64,000 nt of DNA from Streptomyces decoyicus (GTDB taxonomy: Bacteria > Actinomycetota > Actinomycetes > Streptomycetales > Streptomycetaceae). The notes under the pieces were generated by a model, which searched no databases, was not told the origin of the DNA, and saw only the letters and a list, made by a program, of their open reading frames with translations. Each line of letters opens with the position of its first letter. Position 1 is the stretch's first letter. Shown one piece after another: positions 41,485 to 50,872 of the stretch. Where the stretch lies: the NCBI RefSeq assembly GCF_019880305.1, contig NZ_CP082301.1, forward strand, positions 310,001 to 374,000, read 5' to 3'. The translations under genes were made by a program, and so were the position numbers.

Positions 41485-42897
41485 TCAAGCGCGCGGCGCA
41501 GTCACGGCCGGCTCGGACGTCCGGGCCGCACGAGCAGCCGCAAAACTCCGCAAAGGTGCGTATATGGCGACAGAGACAACGAACGCGACGTAGTACGCAA
41601 GGTCGGCACCATGGAGTGCGGCCGCGACGGGGCCGACGAACAGGGTCGTGTCCATGAAGGGCACGGCCGCCGCGAACGCCACGACGAAGGCGGCACACGC
41701 GGGCCACCACGGCTGGGGGCGGGCGAACTCGGCCTCGACGTCGATCGGCGCACCGCGGCGGGCCTTGGCGCGCAGCCTCGCGTCGACGAGGACGATGCCG
41801 ACGAAACCGGGGATCCAGTAGCCCACGAACAACAACAGGTTCTGGAAGCGCGTCGTGGTGTCCGCGGCGTGCATCCACAGCACCAGCAGAAAGCCGAGTA
41901 CGGCCGCTGCCGCCGCGGCGAGCGGCCGGGGGACCCGTATGCCGGCCGTCTGGAGCGCCAGCGAGCCGCTGTAGTCGTTCATGGCGTTGCTGCACACCGC
42001 GGCGGCCGCGATGGCCAGCAGGCCGAAGGCGCCGAGCACCCCGCCGCCCAGCAGCCCGTGCACCCCGGCGGCCGTCTGGTCGGTGAAGAGCTCGGCTCCC
42101 CACAGCCCCAGCGCCTGCACCCAGGCGAAGGAGAGCACCATGCCGAGCACGGAGTACCCGAACATCCGGGGCCGGGACGTCGTACGGGGCAGGTAGCGGC
42201 TGAAGTCCGAGGCGTAGGGGGCCCAGGAGATCGCCAGACTGAGTGCGATGGTGCTGGTCAGGACAAAGGCGCCGAGACGGTCGGCACCGTGCGCGGAGCT
42301 CGATACGGGAAGCGGCACTCCGGACAGCAGCTTGACGCTCAGGACCAGGAAAGCGGCGCCCAGCACGAAGGTCATCACCGTCTGGAGCTGATGGAGCGCC
42401 TCGTAGCCGAAGACACCGACGGCTCCCTGGAGGAGCAGGACCACCAGCGCGCCCAGCCAGAACGGCCAGCCGAGCAGCTGGGCCAGCGCCTCGCCGCCGA
42501 AGAGGCCGATGAGCGCGTCCCAGGCGACGGAGGAGAGCCACTGCATGATGCCGGGCAGCGCCACTCCACGGCCGAAGGCCAGTCGCGCCAGCGGCAGCTG
42601 GCCGGTCCCGGTCTGGCTGCCCCAGGTACCGAGGTACGCGGCCGGTACCGCGCCGGCGATCGTGCCGAGCACCATGGCCGTGAGAGCCGTCCAGAAATCC
42701 AGCCCCAGGGAGACGCCCACGGTACCGGAGAACACTCCGGTCATGGTGAGGTTGGGGGCGAACCACACGGTGAAAAGCCGGGCAGACCTTCCGTAGCGGT
42801 TGCTTTCGGGCACCGGATCGATACCGTGCCGCTCGACCGCCAGGTCACCGGGCCGGGCAGGCATCCGCCCTCGGAAGGCGGATTCTTCGATGGTCAT
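41485..42897 (-). CDS. NCS1-family cytosine/purine permease
   Basis: 470-residue twelve-helix transporter of the nucleobase:cation symporter-1 family (CodB/FCY2-like). RHGIDPVPESNRYGRSARLF, VWFAPNLTMTGVFSGTVG and GTWGSQTGTGQLPLARLAFG are family signatures; SWAPYASDFSRYLPRTTS is the conserved loop and SNAMNDYSGSLALQTAG the helix 8 region. The substrate is probably cytosine, a purine or an allantoin-like base. ATG 42897 has GGAGAG upstream. No deaminase sits beside it. Confidence 0.92.
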   Translation of the reverse strand: MTIEESAFRGRMPARPGDLAVERHGIDPVPESNRYGRSARLFTVWFAPNLTMTGVFSGTVGVSLGLDFWTALTAMVLGTIAGAVPAAYLGTWGSQTGTGQLPLARLAFGRGVALPGIMQWLSSVAWDALIGLFGGEALAQLLGWPFWLGALVVLLLQGAVGVFGYEALHQLQTVMTFVLGAAFLVLSVKLLSGVPLPVSSSAHGADRLGAFVLTSTIALSLAISWAPYASDFSRYLPRTTSRPRMFGYSVLGMVLSFAWVQALGLWGAELFTDQTAAGVHGLLGGGVLGAFGLLAIAAAAVCSNAMNDYSGSLALQTAGIRVPRPLAAAAAAVLGFLLVLWMHAADTTTRFQNLLLFVGYWIPGFVGIVLVDARLRAKARRGAPIDVEAEFARPQPWWPACAAFVVAFAAAVPFMDTTLFVGPVAAALHGADLAYYVAFVVSVAIYAPLRSFAAARAARTSEPAVTAPRA

Positions 42898-42910
42898 GAC
42901 TCTCCAGGCT

Positions 42911-43236
42911 CAACAGATGCGCGCCCTACCGTAGGCCGGACAGCCGGCCCGACCGCAACGGCCCCCTGGCCCGGTACCACCGGCCGGTGCCGGATGGAGA
43001 CGGAGAGGGGCCCAGGGGGCGGTCGGGGGCAGGGGATCCGAGGGCTCCTGAAGTCGCAGACCAGGGATCACGAAGCGCGGCTCACGGAACCGGATGGGGA
43101 CCCGGATAGGGATCCGGGCCGCGGCCCGGATCAGCAATCACCAACCGGGGCCACGGCCCACGAACCGGGACTCACGGCTCGGGGCCCACGTCTCACAGGC
43201 CTCACGCCTCACGCCTCACGCCTCACGCCTCACGCC
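42911..43236. repeat. Gap with CTCACGC heptamer array (43199-43238)
   Basis: Between the permease start and the beta-helix gene end there is no gene. The last 40 bases are a 7-bp tandem array (CTCACGC, nearly six copies) right after the beta-helix stop; looser CACGGCCCACG and GGGATCCGG-like repeats precede it. Confidence 0.75.
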
Positions 43237-45033
43237 TCACGGATAGGACACCACCGTCGACGGCACCGTGGAGGTACCCGTAGTGGGAGCGCCGATGCCG
43301 TTGATCACGTGCTCGTACTGGCCCTTGCCGCCCAGGGAGACCACGAGCAGATCGTGGAACTTCACACCCGGCTTGTTCGGCGCCTCGAAGCCGTGGTCCT
43401 GGCGGATGGTGGGATCCACGTTGTAGAAGCAGTAGCTGCCCAGGCCCCACCCCTCGTGCGTGGTCACCTCGTCAGCGATCTTGTACGCGGCATACCCCTT
43501 GATGTTGCCGTTCTGCACCGCTGCCTGATTGGGAGCGTCGTACGCCTTCTCGTTCTGGAAGAAGACGGTGCGTCCGCGCTCGCCGCGCCACTCCACGTCG
43601 TACTTGTTGAAGTGCTCGACGAAGAGCCCGGTGGCCAGGACGTCGTCACCGTTGACGCGGACCCCGAAGTCGGCCCGGTTGGTCTCCCAGCCCACTCCGT
43701 CGCCATGGTCGGCGCGCCAGACCCAGGTGTGATCGACGATGGTGTGGTTGCTGTTGATCACCATGCTGGTGGTCGCCTTGCCGGGGCCCGCCCCGCCGAT
43801 CCGCAGGAAGACGTCCTGGACCGTCGTCGGGTTGGCGGCGTGGCTCACGGAGGAGCCCTCGGGGCCGACCTCCAGCAGGGTGGCGGAGTTGACCGGACCG
43901 GCATCGATCAGGAAACCGGCGAGCCGCACACCGTCGACGTCGGCCACCTTCAAGGCCGTCGCCCCCTTGTCCGGAACAATCGTCGCGTACCCCAGCCCCA
44001 GGACCACGGTGTTCGCGCGCTGCACCTCGATCGCCCGGTCGACGTGATAAATCCCGGGTGTGAGAAGCAAGTTGAGGCCCTGGGACAGCGCGGCGTTGAG
44101 GGTCGCCGCGTCGACGCCGGGCCTGGCCACATAGAACTGGCCGAGCGGAAGGGACTCGCCCCGCGGTGTGCCGTTCCCCCAGGTGGTGCCGCGGGCGTTG
44201 GTCCGCTTCTCGGGCAGGAAGACCTTGTAGTCGGGCCCGTCGAGATAGAGGAAGGGCTTCTCGCGGGAGACCGGAGTGGTGTCGAGGGTGGTGTAGGGCG
44301 GATCGGGGAAGCTCTGCGCGGGGGCTCCCTCGACCCCTGAGAACACCATGTTCCACACGGCGTTGTTCCAGCCGCCCACCGAACTGTCACGGGTGTACCA
44401 CTGCTGCTGCGAGTACGGGCCCACCGAGCCGTCGATACGGCTGTCGGCGATATAGCCGCCGCTCGCCCAGCCGTAGCCGTCGGGCGCCAGGTTCAGCCCG
44501 CCCTTGACGTGCATCCGCCGGAACGGTGCCGCCTGGGCAACGGCCCACCGGTTGGTGCCGTTGACGGGACGGAGCGCGAGGTTCTCCGCCGACCGCCAGA
44601 AGTTCTGTGTCGCGTTGCCGTTGAACCACCCGGCGTCGACGGTCACATCACCGTTGAAGGTCGTGTCGTCGGGTGACAGACCGAGGCCCGCGATCGCGGT
44701 GTAGAAGCCGAGCTGGGCGTTCAGACCGTTGTACGTGCCCGGCTTGAAGAGCAGCGCGTACCTCCCGTTGCCGAACTGGGCCGACTCCTGCTGCTTGAAG
44801 ATCTCGTCGAGTTTCCCCTGGATGTTGGGTGTGGCGGGGTCGAAGACCAGGACGTTCGGTCCGAGATCGCCCCCACCCGGAAGCTCGGCGGCTGCGGCGG
44901 GCGCCGCGGAGGCCCGGGAGGACAGCACCGGGAGGCTTGCGGCGGGAAGCGCGGCCGCCATCGCGGCCAGGACCGTACGGCGTGAGGGCTTCGGCGCACG
45001 AGGGGCCGTGGCGTTTGTGGGGGGTGTGGGCAT
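43237..45033 (-). CDS. Tat-secreted parallel beta-helix protein (GH55/pectate-lyase-superfamily-like)
   Basis: 598 residues with a twin-arginine leader (SRRTVLAAMAAALPAASLPV). The body looks like a two-part right-handed beta-helix: FDPATPNIQGKLDEIFKQQE and GRYALLFKPGTYNGLNAQLG at the start, SMVINSNHTIVDHTWVWRAD in the middle. Related Streptomyces proteins are often called coagulation factor 5/8 or adenylyl cyclase proteins, probably wrongly; glucan- or uronide-cleaving enzymes share the fold. ATG 45033 has AGGAGAG. A LacI-type operator lies 40 bases upstream, fitting sugar-induced expression. Confidence 0.75.
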   Translation of the reverse strand: MPTPPTNATAPRAPKPSRRTVLAAMAAALPAASLPVLSSRASAAPAAAAELPGGGDLGPNVLVFDPATPNIQGKLDEIFKQQESAQFGNGRYALLFKPGTYNGLNAQLGFYTAIAGLGLSPDDTTFNGDVTVDAGWFNGNATQNFWRSAENLALRPVNGTNRWAVAQAAPFRRMHVKGGLNLAPDGYGWASGGYIADSRIDGSVGPYSQQQWYTRDSSVGGWNNAVWNMVFSGVEGAPAQSFPDPPYTTLDTTPVSREKPFLYLDGPDYKVFLPEKRTNARGTTWGNGTPRGESLPLGQFYVARPGVDAATLNAALSQGLNLLLTPGIYHVDRAIEVQRANTVVLGLGYATIVPDKGATALKVADVDGVRLAGFLIDAGPVNSATLLEVGPEGSSVSHAANPTTVQDVFLRIGGAGPGKATTSMVINSNHTIVDHTWVWRADHGDGVGWETNRADFGVRVNGDDVLATGLFVEHFNKYDVEWRGERGRTVFFQNEKAYDAPNQAAVQNGNIKGYAAYKIADEVTTHEGWGLGSYCFYNVDPTIRQDHGFEAPNKPGVKFHDLLVVSLGGKGQYEHVINGIGAPTTGTSTVPSTVVSYP

Positions 45034-45073
45034 CGCAGCTCTCCTAGTTCAGGAAATGAACGAGTGAAGTGCA

Positions 45074-45087
45074 TGGGAGCGCTCTCT
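45074..45087 (-). promoter_or_regulatory. LacI-type operator
   Basis: TGGGAGCGCTCTCT is close to TGGGAGCGCTCCCA, the operator of many Streptomyces sugar-responsive LacI repressors. It lies 41 bases upstream of the beta-helix gene, where it would block transcription until the sugar inducer appears. Confidence 0.6.
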
Positions 45088-45283
45088 TGCCCGATGCATG
45101 TTCATCACATGTGAACGGCACGTCAAGACTTCTGTCGGGAATCCGCAAACTCGGCCCTGACCAACCATCAAGAGCCAAGCCATTTAGCCCAGTTGAGGTG
45201 CTTCTGCGTCAGCGCGCAAGCCTCCGCGGGCCCCCTCTCCGCGTTCAGGAGATGTCGATGGAGGTCAGGGCGAGCGGAGTTCG

Positions 45284-47119
45284 TCAGCCCAGCGCCCGGT
45301 CGAGGTTGAAAGCGGCGCTGATGAGTCCCAGATGGGTGAAGGCCTGGGGGAAGTTGCCGATCTGTTCGCCGGTACGGCCGATTTCTTCGGCGTACAGCCC
45401 GAGGTGGTTGGCGTAGGTCAGCATCTTCTCGAAGGCGAGCCGGGCCTCGTCCACCCGGCCGGCGCGGGACAGCGCCTCGACGTACCAGAACGAGCAGATC
45501 GAGAAGGTGCCCTCCTCGCCTCGCAGTCCGTCCGGACTGCGGCGCGGGTCATAGCGGTAGACCAGGGAGTCGGAGACCAGTTCCTCGCCCAAAGCGTCCA
45601 GGGTGGACAGCCATTTGGGGTCGGTGGGAGAGATGAACTTGGCCAGCGGCATCATCAGGACGGCCGCGTCAAGGACGTTGTCGCCCTCGTGCTGGACGAA
45701 GGCCTTCCGCTCGGCGGACCAGCTGCGCTCCATGATCCGGTGGTAGATGGCGTCACGGGCATGCGCCCAGCGGGGCATATCCGCCGGCAGGCCCCGGTGG
45801 GTGGCGATCCGCATCGCGCGCTCGATCGCGACCCAGCACATCAGCTGCGCGTACAGGAAGCGCTGGGTTTTGCCGCGGGTCTCCCAGATCCCTTCGTCCG
45901 GCTGGTCCCAGTTGTCACAGACCCAGTTGACCAGGGTGCCCACGGTGTCCCAGTGCTCGCTGGACAGCGGCTCTCCCCATTTGTCGTAGAGATAGAGGGA
46001 GTCGATGAGGGCCCCGTAGATATCCAGTTGGAGCTGGTTGACGGCGTCGTTGCCGATCCGTACGGGCGTCGAGCCCAAGTGGCCCTCCAGGTGGAGGAGT
46101 TCTTCCTCGGGCAGTTCGCTGCGGCCGTCGATGCCGTACATGATCTGAAGCGGTCCGTCGGTACCGTCGTTGAGGCCGACGTTCTCGGACAGGAAATGCA
46201 CAAAGGCCTTGGCCTCGTCGGTGAACCCCAGTCGGAGCAGCGCATAGATGCAGAACGCGGCGTCTCTCACCCACGCATAGCGGTAGTCCCAATTGCGCTC
46301 GCCGCCGACCAGTTCGGGCAGGCTGGTCGTGGGCGCGGCCACGATGGCCCCGGTCGGGGCGTAGGTGAGGAGCTTGAGGGTGAGCGCGGAGCGGTGCACC
46401 ATCTCCCGCCAGCGCCCCCGGTAGCGGGAGTGCGACAGCCATCTGCGCCAATACCGCACCGTGGCACCGAACAGTTCTTCCGCCTCCGTCACGGGGCAGG
46501 CCCGCGGCTCCACCCCCTGGCCGATCCGGTCGAGCGCGAAAACCGCGGTCTCCCCCTCGGCCAGCGTGAACGAGGAAGTGGCGTCCGGGCCGTCGATCTC
46601 GACCGGAACGCTGGAAGTCAGCGCCAGAGAAAGGTCCGGGGAGTCGAACACGGTTTGGCCCTGCCGCGTACTCACCGTGTGCGTGCTGCGCCCGTAGTCG
46701 AAGCGGGGTGCCACACGGACGGAGAACGGCAGCGACCCGCGCACACAGAGCACCCGCCGGATCAGCCGGTGGCGGTCCGCCTCGCGTGAGTCGTCGACGA
46801 TCGGCATGAAGTCCTGGACCTCACCGACACCGTGGTCCGCGAAGAACCGCGTGATCAGGATGTTGGTGTCGGGGAAGTAGAACTGCTTCGTCCGCGCGGG
46901 TACGTCCGGGGCCAGCTCGAAGGCCCCACCACGGTCGGCGTCCAGGATCGCCGCGAAGACACTGGGTGCGTCGAAGCGTGTGCAGCAATACCAGTCGATG
47001 GTGCCGTTGGTCCCGACGAGCGCGGCCGTACGCATGTCCCCGATCAGGCCGTGCTCGGCGATGGGGGTGTAGCGAAGTGCGTCCGCCTTACTGGGGCGGA
47101 GGCTCACAGCGGCGGTCAT
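45284..47119 (-). CDS. GH15-family glycoside hydrolase (trehalase/glucoamylase-like)
   Basis: 611-residue cytoplasmic (alpha/alpha)6-barrel enzyme. TPIAEHGLIGDMRTAALVGT and GTIDWYCCTRFDAPSVFAAI are the N-terminal signature; GGERNWDYRYAWVRDAAFCI and NWDQPDEGIWETRGKTQRF hold one catalytic acid, and LGLYAEEIGRTGEQIGNFPQ the second region. Actinobacterial proteins of this length are mostly trehalases; some are glucoamylases. ATG 47119 has GGGGAGG. It lies 250 bases upstream of the beta-helix gene on the same strand, but the LacI-type site between them implies separate control. Confidence 0.93.
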   Translation of the reverse strand: MTAAVSLRPSKADALRYTPIAEHGLIGDMRTAALVGTNGTIDWYCCTRFDAPSVFAAILDADRGGAFELAPDVPARTKQFYFPDTNILITRFFADHGVGEVQDFMPIVDDSREADRHRLIRRVLCVRGSLPFSVRVAPRFDYGRSTHTVSTRQGQTVFDSPDLSLALTSSVPVEIDGPDATSSFTLAEGETAVFALDRIGQGVEPRACPVTEAEELFGATVRYWRRWLSHSRYRGRWREMVHRSALTLKLLTYAPTGAIVAAPTTSLPELVGGERNWDYRYAWVRDAAFCIYALLRLGFTDEAKAFVHFLSENVGLNDGTDGPLQIMYGIDGRSELPEEELLHLEGHLGSTPVRIGNDAVNQLQLDIYGALIDSLYLYDKWGEPLSSEHWDTVGTLVNWVCDNWDQPDEGIWETRGKTQRFLYAQLMCWVAIERAMRIATHRGLPADMPRWAHARDAIYHRIMERSWSAERKAFVQHEGDNVLDAAVLMMPLAKFISPTDPKWLSTLDALGEELVSDSLVYRYDPRRSPDGLRGEEGTFSICSFWYVEALSRAGRVDEARLAFEKMLTYANHLGLYAEEIGRTGEQIGNFPQAFTHLGLISAAFNLDRALG

Positions 47120-47156
47120 CCGACCTCCCCGGGACGGGGCTGCGGGAGCAGTGGAT

Positions 47157-48353
47157 TCAGGTTACCTCCGCGCGGTTGCGGGCGCCGAGCCGGCGATGTG
47201 CGGCCGGCGACGGCAACGATGGGTCACTGTGTGTGATCGAGCTGCGGGATCCGGAATCCGGGATCCGGGAGACGTCGCCACCACCGCCGGATCGGCCGGA
47301 CCCGGCTGGACCCAGATGGCCCCCGGCCGGACCGGACTGGCTACGCCTCTGACCTGGGACATCCGGTCGGCCGTGCGTACTGCGCGTACCGGCCCGGCGC
47401 CGCACCAGCAAGCTCCCCAGGGCAGTGCGCCGGTGCAGGACCGCGCGCCCGGCACGGACCGTGGTGATCAGGCCCGCGCCGCGCAGCGCGGCGGTGTGGG
47501 CGGACACGGTGGCATTGCTGACGGCCAGCCTCCGGGCGAGCTCGCTGGTGGTGTGCTCGTCCGCGAGCAGGCGCAAGATCTCGACCCGTGTGCGCCCGAG
47601 CACCCCGGCGAGCGCGGCGTCCGTGTCATCCGCCCCGGCCGGCGGGAGCGGTACCCCCGGACCGGCCGGGTAGGTCACGGTCAGCGGACGGTCGGGCAGG
47701 TGGGAGATGAGGGGCCGGCCGGTCCAGTGGAAGGTGGGCAGAAGCAGCACGCCGCGACCGCGCAGCTCGATGTCCTGCTCATAGGGTGCTTCGAGCTCCC
47801 AGCCGCTCTCGTGCACCCGGGCGCCGGGGACGAGTGCGGCAAGTGCGGTGCCGATGCCGTGCTCCGCCGCGGCCAGCGCATGGCGGAGGAATTCCCTCTG
47901 GTGGAGGTCCTGCACCACGGGCCACACAGGCTGCAATGCCGTATCGAAGGCCGCCCGCTGCGCGCGGACGAGGAGTTGCCAGGCCCCGGCGTCACCGCGG
48001 TGCAGGCCACGGATCCACAGCGGAGCCGGGGACGTCTGCCGGGCGTACACGCGCTCCATCTCGGAGCGGACCAGGGCCGGGCGCGTGGCCCGTACGGTGT
48101 CCGCTCCCTCCTCCAGCGTGTCGCTGAACACGTCGAGGAAGGCGGGGGCCACCTCCGCAGGGACCAGGTCCCTCAGCGGCAGGACGGCGGGAGGCAGGGA
48201 CCGGAGCAGGCATCGTCTCCAGCGGCCGAAGAGCAACTCGTCGTCCGGGCGGCACATTTTCATGAGCGCCACGTTCAGCTCCTGCAAAGGAGCCGGCCGG
48301 GGCGCGAAGCGGACGTGGGCGAAGTCGGCGGCCGTGAAATGGATCCGGATCAC
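47157..48353 (-). CDS. ArsR/winged-helix regulator with long N-terminal domain
   Basis: 398 residues. A winged helix lies at about 255-325 (VLGRTRVEILRLLADEHTTS, ELARRLAVSNATVSAHTAAL). The first 240 residues are the DUF5937-like domain found in Streptomyces regulators of this class (IHFTAADFAHVRFAPRPAPL, LLLPTFHWTGRPLI). Relatives end soon after the wing; here a Gly/Ser/Arg-rich tail of about 65 residues follows, perhaps read-through into degenerate DNA. GTG 48353 has AGGGAGAG. It is divergent from the lipase-like gene, a possible target. Confidence 0.8.
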   Translation of the reverse strand: MIRIHFTAADFAHVRFAPRPAPLQELNVALMKMCRPDDELLFGRWRRCLLRSLPPAVLPLRDLVPAEVAPAFLDVFSDTLEEGADTVRATRPALVRSEMERVYARQTSPAPLWIRGLHRGDAGAWQLLVRAQRAAFDTALQPVWPVVQDLHQREFLRHALAAAEHGIGTALAALVPGARVHESGWELEAPYEQDIELRGRGVLLLPTFHWTGRPLISHLPDRPLTVTYPAGPGVPLPPAGADDTDAALAGVLGRTRVEILRLLADEHTTSELARRLAVSNATVSAHTAALRGAGLITTVRAGRAVLHRRTALGSLLVRRRAGTRSTHGRPDVPGQRRSQSGPAGGHLGPAGSGRSGGGGDVSRIPDSGSRSSITHSDPSLPSPAAHRRLGARNRAEVT

Positions 48354-48611
48354 TACTCTCCCTGGTGCCAGCACGCCATCGTTCAGGGCAGGGCCTCAAC
48401 GATGGCGGGCCCTTCCCGCTGGTGCCAGCATCCAGGTCGTGCCCCCTTTCCTTCGCCCAGGGGGTCGCCGGAAGGCACAAGGATGACGTCGCAGCGGAAG
48501 AAGCCGCGGCACAAGGGAGAGCCATGTTGCACAAAGGTGGTCGACGGCAGGCGGGCGGGCCGAACCTCCGCCTCCGGGAAGGGGGTTGATCTCACCACGG
48601 GCGGTGAGGGG

Positions 48612-49872
48612 ATGACGGCCGCGGCAGTCCGACGGACCGTCACCAAGTCAGCGCTACTGACGGCCGCGATGCTGCTCGCGGGCACCGGGCGCGCGCCGGC
48701 ACGACCCGCACCAACACGACCCCAGGCACAACCCGCGCAGGCGCACACCGCCGGCGAGGTCACCGTACGGTTGCCGGCACCCACCGGACCGCACCGGACC
48801 GGGGTCACCACACTGCACCTGGTGGATCGCTCCCGGCGCGACCCATGGGAGCCGCTCCCCGGTTCGGGAAGTGATGGTCACGGTGTTCCATCCGGCCCGC
48901 ACCGTCCACGGTTACCCGGTCGCGCCGCAGATGACCGAGGGTGCCGCGAAGACCCTTCCGCATGTCGATCCTCTCTTCCACAAGGAGTTGCCGACCCGCG
49001 GGGTGAACTGGGCGGCCACCAAAACCCATTCACACACGGGCGCGCCCGCACTGCCCGCGCGACGGCCGGTACTGCTGTACAGCCCGGGAGGCGGCGACCC
49101 GCGCACCCTGGGCACCGGTCTCGCCGAAGAGCTGGCGAGCCACGGCTACGTGGTCGTCACCGTCGACCACCCCGGCGATGCCAGTGAGGTCGAGTTCCCC
49201 CACCGGACGAAGGGGAGGAAGAAGGTCCGCACCACCGCCTTCAGAGGAGACCCCCGGAGGGATCCGGCAATCTTCCGCAGCGTGATCGACACCCGGATCG
49301 CGGATATCCGCTTTGTGCTGAACCAGCTGGAAGCGCTGGCCGTCGGGCGGAACCCGGACGCGGAGCGACGCCCGCTGCCGCAGGGCCTCGGGCGTGCGCT
49401 GGACCTGCGGCGGACGGGCATTTACGGGCACTCGGCCGGCGGCACCACCGCGGCCCAGGCGATGTACGAGGACCGACGCATCGTCGCTGCGGTCAACCTG
49501 GAAGGGTTTCTGGACCATCCACCGGAGGCGCCCGGCCGGAAAGGGAAGCTGTACCCGGTCGCCCGGTTCGGGGTGGACCGGCCGCTGCTCCTGCTGGGCA
49601 CGGATGGCTTCCGCTACCAGAAGGAACTGGAGCGTTCCTGGTCGGCGATGCTCGCCCATCCGCACGGCCGCACCCGCCGGCGTCAGCTCGACCAGGCCAC
49701 GCACGGGGTGTTCACCGACTACGCCACCCTCGCCCCCCAGCTGCAATCCGCCGGGCTGATGACCGCCGACAGCCGGAACAAGCCGGTCGGCGCCATCGAC
49801 CCCGCCGTGTCGGTTCCCCTCCTGCGCGGCTGCCTGCACTCCTTCTTCGCCCGGCATCTGCCTGCGCACTGA
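48612..49872 (+). pseudogene. Frameshifted secreted lipase/PAF-acetylhydrolase-like gene
   Basis: Alpha/beta-hydrolase of the PAF-acetylhydrolase/cutinase-like type. The first part from ATG 48612 encodes a signal peptide (TKSALLTAAMLLAGTGRAPA) and the domain start up to DPWEPLP; the rest, VREVMVTVFHPARTVHGYPV through IYGHSAGGTTAAQAM (GxSxG nucleophile), reads in the next frame. Removing one C from the CCCC run at 48857-48860 joins the two exactly. Asp and His are in DRPLLLLGTDGF and QATHGVF. Either a real frameshift or a sequencing slip; if corrected the protein is about 420 residues. Confidence 0.82.
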
Positions 49873-49918
49873 CCGAAGTCGGCGGCCCGCCGCACCTGAA
49901 CTGCGATAGGAAGAACGC

Positions 49919-50656
49919 ATGAGCCTCGTCCCTGTCTGCGGTCCCGAAGGACCCATCCGCGTCACAGCCGCCTCGACAGCGCCGCGCCCGGCCGCCGTAC
50001 GCGCCGTGCTCTTCGACTTCTCCGGCACGCTGTTCCAGATAGGAGCGTACGAGGACAGGATCCGGGCAGCTCTCGCGGACCCGGTGGACGACGCGACGAT
50101 GGACCGTCTGCTGAACGGGCTGGAAGCCAGCCTGTCCCACCCGGACGTCCTCGAAGCCCAACGAGCGCGGGACGTCTCCGCGAAGGCTCACCGGCACGCC
50201 TTCACCACGTGGTACGCCTCGGTCCCCGAGCTCGCTCCCTGCGCCGAGGCGCTCTACGAACAGCTACGGGCTCCCGAACAGTGGCTGCCCTACGCGGACA
50301 CCGCATCCACGCTCGCCCGCCTCACCCGAAGCGGCCTCCCCCTGGGAGTGGTGAGCGACGTCGGCTGGGACCTTCGGGCCACCTTCGCCCACCACGGCCT
50401 CGACCGGTACATCTCGGCCTGGGTGCACTCCTACGAGCACAACACCGAGAAGCCCGACCCGTTGCTGTTCCACCACGCCTGCCGCGAGCTGGACGCTGAT
50501 CCGTCCGAGACGCTCATGGTGGGCGATCACCCCGCCAAGGACGGCGGCGCGGTCGGGGCGGGCCTGCGTTCGTATGTGCTTCCTGCGGGGGCCGCTCCCG
50601 GCTCGCTACGCGGACTGGACGCGGTACTGCGGCTGGCAGGGCTGACCTCGGCCTGA
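49919..50656 (+). CDS. HAD-superfamily hydrolase
   Basis: 245 residues. Motif I is LFDFSGTLF: Asp33 is the nucleophile, but Ser35 replaces the general-acid Asp of most phosphatases. Motif II is VVSDVG, motif III the Lys of NTEKPDP and motif IV MVGDHPAKDGG. The cap between 45 and 125 is helical (class C1). The substitution suggests altered phosphatase chemistry or a binding role. ATG 49919 has AGGAAG, 46 bases after the lipase, so the two may be co-transcribed. Confidence 0.88.
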   Translation: MSLVPVCGPEGPIRVTAASTAPRPAAVRAVLFDFSGTLFQIGAYEDRIRAALADPVDDATMDRLLNGLEASLSHPDVLEAQRARDVSAKAHRHAFTTWYASVPELAPCAEALYEQLRAPEQWLPYADTASTLARLTRSGLPLGVVSDVGWDLRATFAHHGLDRYISAWVHSYEHNTEKPDPLLFHHACRELDADPSETLMVGDHPAKDGGAVGAGLRSYVLPAGAAPGSLRGLDAVLRLAGLTSA

Positions 50657-50872
50657 ACGCTGTCCGGATGCCCCGAGCGTTGGGTGACCCCCGGCAGCCG
50701 CCGGCTGACCCGTCACGGGCATCCCACTGCCCACTCGGCGCCCACGCGGCCCACCACCAGCAGGAATTCCGGCCCGTCCTCTCGCCATACGCCTCCCCGG
50801 CGTAGGACCATGGCACGCTCGCCTCGCATCTCGGACCGTTCCGTACGCCGTGCCCTGGGGAGGACCCGGATC

